Of a stretch of 11,907 nt of DNA, positions 5,909 to 11,907 are shown piece after piece. Position 1 is the first letter of the stretch. Each line of letters opens with the position of its first letter. The position numbers were made by a program, and so were the translations under genes. Source of the DNA: Methyloceanibacter sp. (GTDB taxonomy: Bacteria > Pseudomonadota > Alphaproteobacteria > Rhizobiales > Methyloligellaceae); NCBI GenBank assembly GCA_022865725.1, contig JALHTP010000102.1:1-11907 (forward strand), in the 5' to 3' direction. Below the pieces are notes generated by a model. The model saw nothing but the letters and a program-made list of their open reading frames with translations, was not told the DNA's origin and ran no database searches.

Positions 5909-7192
5909 TCAGACCCCTTCCACGATGGCGGCGACACCCATGCCGCCGGCCGTGCAGATCGAGATCAGACCCCTTCGGCCACCCTGATTATGCAGGAGTT
6001 TGGCCGCAACCGCCAGGATGCGTGCTCCTGTCGCTGCAAAAGGATGCCCGAAAGCTATTGACGAGCCCTTGACGTTTAGCTTCGCCCTGTCGATCGACCC
6101 CAGAGCTTGACTCCGTCCTAGCCGCCGGCGGCAATAATCCTCTGATTCCCATGCCTTCAAAGTTGCCAGCACCTGCGCAGCAAAGGCTTCATGAATCTCA
6201 TAATAATCAAAGTCCTGGAGCGCAAGACCGGTTTGCTTGAGGAGATCGCTCACGGCAACGGTCGGCGCCATCAGAAGCCCTTCTCCTTGCACGAAATCTA
6301 CGGCAGAAGTGCGGCCCAGGCTCAGATACGCCTGCACTGGAATTCCCCGCTTTTGCGCCCATTCCTCGGAGGCGAGGAGGACCGTGGCGGCGCCGTCGGT
6401 GAGCGGCGAGGAGTTGGCTGCGGTGATCGTGCCCGTGCCCGAGCGGTCGAAAGCCGGCTTCAGCTCGGCCATTTTCTCGAGCGAGATGTCCTCGCGGATA
6501 TTGTTGTCGCGGAAGACGCCCGCGCAAGGAATGACGAGGTCGTCCATGAAGCCCTCGTCGTAGGCGGCGGCAGCCTTTTTATGGCTCTCATAGGCCAAAA
6601 GGTCCTGCGCCTCCCGAGTGATGCCCCATTCCTTGGCCATCAGCTCGCAATGCTCGCCCATGCTGAGGCCCGTGCGCGGCTCCGAGGTGGAGGGCGGCTG
6701 GGGGGCGAGTTCGGCCGGCGTGAAGCCTTTGAAGGCAGCGGCCCTCTGGCCGAGGCTGCGGGCGCGGGACAATTGCGTGAGGCGCTTGGCGAATCGCCGC
6801 TGGAACACGATCGGCGCATCGCTCGTCGTGTCGGAGCCAAGCGCGATGCCTGATTCGATCTGGCCGGTGGCGATCTTGGCGGCAAGCCCGAGCGCAGCGG
6901 TAAGGCTCGTGCCGCAAGCCTGCATCATGGTGATGGCGGGCGTGGTGGGCGCCAGCGCGCTGCCGATCACCGCCTCGCGGGCGAGGTTCCAGTCCTTGGC
7001 GTGGGTGACCACAGCACCGCCCACCACCTCATCGATATGCGTGCCGTTCAGAGCGAATCGATCGACGAGGCCGCCGAGCGCGGCCGTCAGCATGTCGAGA
7101 GTGGAGAGCTCGGCGTAAGCGGTATGCGAGCGGCAGAAGGGGATGCGCGACCCCCCAAGCACCGCAACGCGCCGCATCGAGTTTTCCGCCAT
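5909..7192 (-). CDS. fadI: Acetyl-CoA C-acyltransferase (3-ketoacyl-CoA thiolase), FadI-like
   Basis: This enzyme performs the last beta-oxidation step, splitting 3-ketoacyl-CoA with CoA into acetyl-CoA and a shortened acyl-CoA. The product has 427 residues, close to E. coli FadI. The nucleophilic Cys93 is in MMQACGTSLTAA, His334 in YYEIHEAFAAQV, His383 in SIAFGHPFAATGAR and Cys413 in SICTAGGMGVAAI, so the catalytic set is complete. The GHPFAATGAR form is closer to FadI than to FadA or biosynthetic thiolases. It starts 27 bp after the fadJ stop and is the last gene of the fad operon. FadI-type thiolases usually pair with FadJ in a hetero-oligomeric complex, and the adjacent gene fits that. 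The ATG at 7190-7192 has only a weak GGGA site; an ATG five codons further in is an alternative. Confidence 0.93.
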   Translation of the reverse strand: MAENSMRRVAVLGGSRIPFCRSHTAYAELSTLDMLTAALGGLVDRFALNGTHIDEVVGGAVVTHAKDWNLAREAVIGSALAPTTPAITMMQACGTSLTAALGLAAKIATGQIESGIALGSDTTSDAPIVFQRRFAKRLTQLSRARSLGQRAAAFKGFTPAELAPQPPSTSEPRTGLSMGEHCELMAKEWGITREAQDLLAYESHKKAAAAYDEGFMDDLVIPCAGVFRDNNIREDISLEKMAELKPAFDRSGTGTITAANSSPLTDGAATVLLASEEWAQKRGIPVQAYLSLGRTSAVDFVQGEGLLMAPTVAVSDLLKQTGLALQDFDYYEIHEAFAAQVLATLKAWESEDYCRRRLGRSQALGSIDRAKLNVKGSSIAFGHPFAATGARILAVAAKLLHNQGGRRGLISICTAGGMGVAAIVEGV

Positions 7193-7219
7193 GATGGTTC
7201 CCGTAGGCTCCCGTCTCTC

Positions 7220-9217
7220 TTAGGCCGCAGCGGCGGTCGCCGCCCGCTGTTGCGTGCGCCGGTAGTGAAGCGGGCCGCCGCGGAATGGGGCGAAGCCCGT
7301 GCCGAAGATCACCCCGGCATCGACGTGATCGGCGCTCGCCACCACATGATCGGCCAAGGCGCGCTCGGCCTCGTCGAGCATGGGCTTCACCAGCTCGCGG
7401 CCGAGGCGCTCGAGCTCGGCCTGATCGTAGCTGACCTCCTCGCGCTTCGGCTTGCCCTGCTCCCAGACGTAGAAGCCTTCGCCGGTCTTCTTGCCGAGCT
7501 TCCCCTGCTTCACCAGCGTCGCCAGCACATTGTCGGTACCGGGCGCGAGGTGAAGCTGCTCGCCGACCTTATTGGCGATGTCGAGCCCGACCATGTCCAT
7601 GAGCTCGAGCGGGCCCATCGGCATGCCGAATTTCATTGCCGCCTGATCGATCTTCTCGCGTGGCTCGCCCTGCTGATAGAGACGAACCGCCTCCATCATG
7701 TACGGCGCGAGCACGCGGTTCACGAGGAAGCCCGCGCAGTCCTTCACGATCAGCGGCAGCTTGGCGATGGCGGTGACGAAGGCGCAGGCCTTGCGCACCT
7801 CGTCCTCGCGGGTCTGCGCGCCACGCACCACCTCGACCAGAGGAAGCTGCGCCACGGGATTGAAGAAATGCAAGCCGACGAGGCGGCCCGGATCGGCAAG
7901 CGGCTTGGCGATGTCCTCGAGCCTGAGCGAGGAGGTGTTGGTGGCGAGCACGGCGCCCGGCTTCACCTCTTTCTCCAGTCTCTGGAAGAGGCCCTGCTTG
8001 ACGTCGAGCCTTTCGACGATCGCCTCGATGACCACGTCGGCGTGCTTGATCTGCTTGCCTGTCGGGTCGGCGATCAGCCGCGCCACCGCCGCCTCCACGG
8101 CGAGCGGGGTGCGGAGTTGCCTCTTGAACAGGCTCTTGGCGCGGGACAGCGCTTTGGCAATCTGCGCCTCGTCGAGATCCTGAAGGCTCGCCTGCATGCC
8201 TTGCACGACGCACCAGGCGGCGATGTCGCCTCCCATGGTGCCGGCGCCGACGACATGCACCTTGAGCGGCTTGAACGCGTTCTTGACGCTCTCCTTGGGG
8301 GCCTCGTCCTTCAGCATCTCGGACAGCTTGAACACGCGGCGCAGGTTTCGCGAGGCCTCGCTCGCCATCAGCGGCGTGAACATCTCGGTCTCGGCGATCT
8401 TCATGCGGACGGGGTCGTCGCCATAGCGCTCGAACAGATCGATGAGACGGAACGGCGCGGGATAATGCTCCTCGCGCACCTTCTCCGCCGTCTTGGCGCG
8501 CATCTGCTTGGCGAGCATGGAGCGCACCGGCTGCTTCAGCATCAGCCGCTTCCACCACGGCGCGCCCTTGGAGTAGCGCTTCTGCAGCACCGCTTTCCGC
8601 GCGGCCCAGCGCAGATTGTGGTGGGTCGGCACCAGCTGATCGACCAAGCCGATAGCCTTGGCCGCATTGGGGCGCAGCATGCGGCCCGTCAGCATGGCGG
8701 TCATGGCGTCCATGGGGCCGGCGACTTGAATCGAGCGCACCGTGCCGTTCAGACCGGGGAAGATGCCGAGCTTCACCTCGGGAAAGCCGAGCCGCGTCGC
8801 CTCCTCGCGATCGGCGATGCGCCAGTCGCAAGCCAGCGCGAGCTCGAGCCCGCCGCCGAGGCAATAACCGTGGATGGCGGCAACCACGGGCACCGAGAGC
8901 CGGTCGATGCGGTTGAACAGCTCGAGCGTCTCTTTCACCACCTCGGCGATCTTGGCCTCGGTGTCGAAGCTCTCGAACTCCCTGATATCGGCGCCGGCGA
9001 TGAAGCTTCGCTCCTTGCCGCTCATCAGCACGAGGCCCTTGACCTCGCCCCGCATGCTCAGATCCTCAATCGCCTTGACGATCTCGCCAAGTTCCTCGGA
9101 CGGGCGGCGGCCGAGCGAATTCATGCTCTCGCCTTTCCGGTCGATGACCGCCCAGGCGATGCCCTCGAAGTCGACGGTGAAGCGCCAGTCCTGCAGATCG
9201 GGAAGTGTGGTCGCCAT
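7220..9217 (-). CDS. fadJ: Bifunctional enoyl-CoA hydratase / 3-hydroxyacyl-CoA dehydrogenase (FadJ-like alpha subunit)
   Basis: This protein hydrates 2-enoyl-CoA and oxidises the resulting 3-hydroxyacyl-CoA with NAD+, steps two and three of beta-oxidation. From the ATG at 9215-9217 it has 665 residues. The N-terminal crotonase domain (about 1-200) has the oxyanion segment SFIAGADIREF (71-81) and catalytic Glu125 (GGGLEL) and Glu147 (FPEVKLG); their spacing of 22 matches FadJ rather than FadB (20). Then comes a linker and a Rossmann NAD site VVGAGTMGGDIA (about 322-333). The dehydrogenase catalytic pair is His450 in GLHFFNP and Glu462 in PLVEVV, and two C-terminal 3HCDH repeats follow, including FGMPMGPLELMD. 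The frame is open to 9316 upstream, but that part overlaps the end of fadE and lacks domain similarity. The chosen start leaves 7 bp after the fadE stop, consistent with one transcript. Confidence 0.95.
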   Translation of the reverse strand: MATTLPDLQDWRFTVDFEGIAWAVIDRKGESMNSLGRRPSEELGEIVKAIEDLSMRGEVKGLVLMSGKERSFIAGADIREFESFDTEAKIAEVVKETLELFNRIDRLSVPVVAAIHGYCLGGGLELALACDWRIADREEATRLGFPEVKLGIFPGLNGTVRSIQVAGPMDAMTAMLTGRMLRPNAAKAIGLVDQLVPTHHNLRWAARKAVLQKRYSKGAPWWKRLMLKQPVRSMLAKQMRAKTAEKVREEHYPAPFRLIDLFERYGDDPVRMKIAETEMFTPLMASEASRNLRRVFKLSEMLKDEAPKESVKNAFKPLKVHVVGAGTMGGDIAAWCVVQGMQASLQDLDEAQIAKALSRAKSLFKRQLRTPLAVEAAVARLIADPTGKQIKHADVVIEAIVERLDVKQGLFQRLEKEVKPGAVLATNTSSLRLEDIAKPLADPGRLVGLHFFNPVAQLPLVEVVRGAQTREDEVRKACAFVTAIAKLPLIVKDCAGFLVNRVLAPYMMEAVRLYQQGEPREKIDQAAMKFGMPMGPLELMDMVGLDIANKVGEQLHLAPGTDNVLATLVKQGKLGKKTGEGFYVWEQGKPKREEVSYDQAELERLGRELVKPMLDEAERALADHVVASADHVDAGVIFGTGFAPFRGGPLHYRRTQQRAATAAAA

Positions 9218-9224
9218 GATCGGG

Positions 9225-11741
9225 CTACTCAGCGGCAATATGTTCTGGCTTGGGTGAAACATCCTGCGCGTGCGGCACTGCCGGCGCCTGTTCGCGCGCA
9301 AGCTCGGAAGCGGCAAAATCGTCGACGGCGATGACGCGCGCCACGAGATCGCGAAGCTCGGCGAGCGACCGCGCCTCGGCCTCGCTCAGCACGCCCTTCA
9401 CTTCGGCCTCTTTGATCCAGTCATTGTCGTGGAAGCGTCTCACGTCGCCCTTGCGGATCGCCCGCTCGAGCTTCTTGTCGGCTTCCTCGCATGCCACGAC
9501 CTTGGCGAGCGTGTAGTCGAGCAATCCCGTCCGGTCGGAAGGATCGTCGGAAATGAAGATGTCCCGGGTAAGACGGTCGCGGAACGCGCCCGGCTGAAGC
9601 GCCGCGCGCACGATCTCCTTGCCGTCTCGGTCGCTCGCCGGCTGCCGCCTCGCTCCCAGGGGAAATACGAGCGGCGCCATCAGCCAGGCCGCCCAGCGCT
9701 GCGGGAAGTTGCGCAGCGTGCCGAGCAGGGCCTGGTCGAAGCGGTAGAGGCAGTTTCGGGCGCAATAGTCCACGAGCTTGAGATCTTCCTTGGGGCGCCC
9801 GTCATCGTCATAGCGCTTGAGCACGCAAGAGAGGAGATAAAGCTCGGCCAGCGCATCGGCCATGCGGCCGGTGATCTTCTGCTTCACCTTCAACCCGCCG
9901 CCGAGCAGCGCCACCGTCAGATCGGCGACAAGCGCGAATGAGCGCGACGCGCGCGCCAGCTCCCGCCACCAGCCGCGGGTGGGACCGGCATTGGGCGGTG
10001 AAGAGGCAAAGACGCCGAAGGTCGCATTGTGGAAGAGAGCGCCGGCGGCGTTCGAGATTGTGAATGCGACATGGTCGTCGAAGGTGCGCGCGAACAGCTC
10101 GGTGCCCCGCTCGCGATCTTTGTCTTGCAGCGCCTCGATCTCGGTGAAGAGATAAGGATGGCTGCGCAGCGCTCCTTGGGCGAAGGTGATCAGCGTGCGG
10201 GTCAGGATATTGGCGCCTTCGACGGTGATGCCGACCGGCACCATCTGATAGGCGCCCTGGATGTAGTTCGATGGCCCGTCGCAGATGCCCCTGCCGCCAT
10301 GAATGTCGAGCGCGTCGTTGACGCTTTGGCGCATGCGCTCGGTGGAGACATATTTCAGCAGCGCCGAGATGACGGCGGGCTTCTCGCCGGCCGATACCAT
10401 CGAGGCGGTGACGGCGCGCGCGGCCTCGAGCTCGTAAGCGCATTCGATCATGCGGGCCAGCGGCTCCTCCACCCCCTCCATGAAGCCGATCGGCAGATTG
10501 AATTGCTTGCGAATGCGGGCGTAGGCCGTGCTGGTCCGGAGCATCGACTTGGCGGCAGCGGCGCTTGTGGCGGGGAGCGAGATTGAGCGGCCGGCGGCAA
10601 GGCAGCTCATCAACATGCGCCAGCCCTGCCCTGCCTGTTCCCTGCCGCCGATGATCCAGTCGAGCGGCACGAATACGTCGTGCCCGCGCGTCGGTCCGTT
10701 GGGGAAAGCAGCGCCCGCGGGCAGATGCCGCCGGCCGATCTCGACGCCGGCATGGTCGGTCGGGATCAGCCCGAGCGTGATGCCGACATCCTCGCCGCGG
10801 CCGAGATGGTTCTCAGGATCGAACAAATGAAAGGCTAAGCCCAGCAGCGTGGCCCTAGGCGCGAGCGTGATGTAGCGCTTGTCCCAGGTGAGCCTGATGC
10901 CCACGGTCTCCTTGCCGTCATGCCGCCCGCGGGTGACGACGCCGACATCGCGCATCGAGGCGGCGTCGGAGCCCGAGAACGGCCCGGTCAAAGCAAAACA
11001 AGGGATCTCCTCGCCGCGCGCAAGACGCGGCAGGAAGTGTTGTTTCTGGGCGTCGGTGCCGTAGTTCTCGATCAGCTCGCCGGGGCCGAGCGAGTTCGGC
11101 ACCATGACGATGGTGACGCCGTCGGGGCTGCGCGAAGAAATCTTGCCGAGAATGAGCGACTGCGCCTGGGCGGAGAAACCCAAGCCTCCATGCCGCTTGG
11201 AGATGAGCATGCCAAGAAAGCCGTTGTCGCACACGAAGCGCCAGACGTCGTCGGGGACGTCATGCAGCTCGTGACGGATGCGCCAGTCGTTGAGCCGCTT
11301 GCAGAGCTCGCTGGTCGGCCCGTCGAGGAAAGCGCGCTCCTCGGCGGTGAGCGTGATGGGGGCGACGCGGCGGAGCTTCGCCCAATCCGGCTTGCCGGAG
11401 AAAAGCTCGGCGTCCCAGCCGACGGTGCCCGCTTGCAGCGCCTCGCGCTCGGTCTCGGAGATCGACGGCATCGCGCCTTTGAGCGCGCGATAGGCCGGAA
11501 GCGTGATGTATTTGCGCTTGATCTCGGGGAAGCTCGCGGCGAACAGAAGGCCCGCGACACGCCAGCCGAGCAGCGACCACAGCGGGAAGGCGGGCCAATG
11601 CAGATGGCCGTGCACGAGGCCGAGCTGCGCGCTCAAGGTGAAGATGGCGGCGGCGATCGCCCAGGCCCGAAGCGAAGCGCGGTTCATGGCCAAGGCGAAC
11701 AGGGCGCTAAGCGAAATGATTGCGAAAATGAGCTCAGCCAT
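9225..11741 (-). CDS. fadE: Acyl-CoA dehydrogenase, FadE family
   Basis: FadE is the FAD enzyme that introduces the 2,3-trans double bond in acyl-CoA, the first step of beta-oxidation. The 838-residue product is slightly longer than E. coli FadE (814) and aligns with it from memory along its whole length: ERAFLDGP, PNSLGPGELI, EIPCFALTGP, RLTWDKRYITLAP, NGPTRGHDVFVP, AGQGWRML, QFNLPIGFMEGVEEPLAR, ITVEGANILTR and VLKRYDDDGR. Glu508 in VEGAN is the probable catalytic base. Residues 1-70 contain two or three hydrophobic segments (starting LIFAIISLSALFALAM), so membrane attachment is expected. The C-terminal part is the FadE-specific DUF1974-type domain. AGAGG lies 6 nt before the ATG. It is the first gene of the fadE-fadJ-fadI operon, with fadJ 7 bp downstream. 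The electron acceptor genes are not in the window. Confidence 0.96.
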   Translation of the reverse strand: MAELIFAIISLSALFALAMNRASLRAWAIAAAIFTLSAQLGLVHGHLHWPAFPLWSLLGWRVAGLLFAASFPEIKRKYITLPAYRALKGAMPSISETEREALQAGTVGWDAELFSGKPDWAKLRRVAPITLTAEERAFLDGPTSELCKRLNDWRIRHELHDVPDDVWRFVCDNGFLGMLISKRHGGLGFSAQAQSLILGKISSRSPDGVTIVMVPNSLGPGELIENYGTDAQKQHFLPRLARGEEIPCFALTGPFSGSDAASMRDVGVVTRGRHDGKETVGIRLTWDKRYITLAPRATLLGLAFHLFDPENHLGRGEDVGITLGLIPTDHAGVEIGRRHLPAGAAFPNGPTRGHDVFVPLDWIIGGREQAGQGWRMLMSCLAAGRSISLPATSAAAAKSMLRTSTAYARIRKQFNLPIGFMEGVEEPLARMIECAYELEAARAVTASMVSAGEKPAVISALLKYVSTERMRQSVNDALDIHGGRGICDGPSNYIQGAYQMVPVGITVEGANILTRTLITFAQGALRSHPYLFTEIEALQDKDRERGTELFARTFDDHVAFTISNAAGALFHNATFGVFASSPPNAGPTRGWWRELARASRSFALVADLTVALLGGGLKVKQKITGRMADALAELYLLSCVLKRYDDDGRPKEDLKLVDYCARNCLYRFDQALLGTLRNFPQRWAAWLMAPLVFPLGARRQPASDRDGKEIVRAALQPGAFRDRLTRDIFISDDPSDRTGLLDYTLAKVVACEEADKKLERAIRKGDVRRFHDNDWIKEAEVKGVLSEAEARSLAELRDLVARVIAVDDFAASELAREQAPAVPHAQDVSPKPEHIAAE

Positions 11742-11907
11742 GGGCGGCCTCTAAAGAACGTTCGGCCCCCGCCTGTCCCCGACTGACGCGCCCTAAGCGG
11801 GCTTGCCGTTTCATCGGTGCGACGCGCACCGGTCCAGCTTTTTGCCCTCTATGGTCCGGATGCGCCATCGACTCAAGCCCTTTTCACGCGTTTCACTGGG
11901 CCGCGAC
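11742..11907 (-). promoter_or_regulatory. fadE upstream region with candidate promoter and palindrome
   Basis: In the leftward direction a -35 like TTGAGT (11871-11876) and a -10 like CATAGA (11848-11853) are spaced by 17 bp, a plausible but weak sigma-70 promoter. Between it and fadE lies a perfect 7-bp inverted repeat, CGGTGCG-ACG-CGCACCG (11815-11831), about 10-25 nt past the expected transcription start, a common place for a repressor operator. The leader would be about 100 nt. No gene is seen in these 166 bp. Confidence 0.4.

Noticed and set aside
5909..5976. A 12-bp direct repeat (TCAGACCCCTTC) at 5909-5920 and 5965-5976 at the end of the thiolase gene
   Set aside because: Both copies lie inside coding sequence that matches the normal FadI C-terminus, and repeats of this length are expected by chance a few times in a window of this size.
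7001..9334. A 777-codon open frame on the plus strand opposite fadJ and fadI
   Set aside because: The translation is rich in His, Arg, Leu and Glu with no recognisable domain, as expected for the antisense of a high-GC gene. The minus-strand fadJ and fadI have complete catalytic motifs.

Overview
The window looks like a chromosomal segment of a high-GC alphaproteobacterium, most likely from the Hyphomicrobiales/Rhizobiales side. This is inferred from base composition, from protein sequence style, and from a NodF-like carrier protein paired with a ketosynthase; no rRNA or other taxonomic marker is present. Most genes concern fatty acids. I see no mobile element, tRNA, rRNA or CRISPR array.

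Layout, left to right. Positions 2-142 (+) are the last 46 codons of radC, whose start lies outside the window. Converging on it is a small exported cysteine-rich protein of unknown function (152-481, -, GTG start). Next is what looks like the decayed C-terminal end of a DsbA-like thioredoxin-fold gene (588-788, -), directly behind the stop codon of a FabF-family ketosynthase (785-2023, -). An acyl carrier protein gene (2092-2361, -) precedes the ketosynthase, and the two probably form an operon. A 355-bp divergent intergenic region separates them from a fatty acyl-CoA ligase (2717-4438, +). That region carries a terminator-like hairpin, a strong -10 box, and three copies of an 8-bp AGCACGGG element, two of which form a perfect 10-bp-arm palindrome.

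The ligase converges on a secreted DUF2147-domain protein with a long Ala/Pro-rich extension (4519-5730, -), with a strong hairpin between the two genes. The right half is a compact beta-oxidation operon read leftward: fadE-like acyl-CoA dehydrogenase (9225-11741), fadJ-like hydratase/3-hydroxyacyl-CoA dehydrogenase (7220-9217) and fadI-like thiolase (5909-7192). A candidate promoter and palindrome lie upstream of fadE.

How the genes could work together: the ligase can activate free fatty acids to acyl-CoA, and fadE-fadJ-fadI cover every step of one beta-oxidation cycle. The ACP/ketosynthase pair faces the other way metabolically, toward fatty-acyl synthesis or elongation. It may be a dedicated pair for a special lipid rather than the housekeeping system. 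No convincing new defence or mobile system is visible. The items most worth a second look are the DsbA remnant, the unknown cysteine-rich protein, the repeated element upstream of the ligase, and the extended DUF2147 protein.
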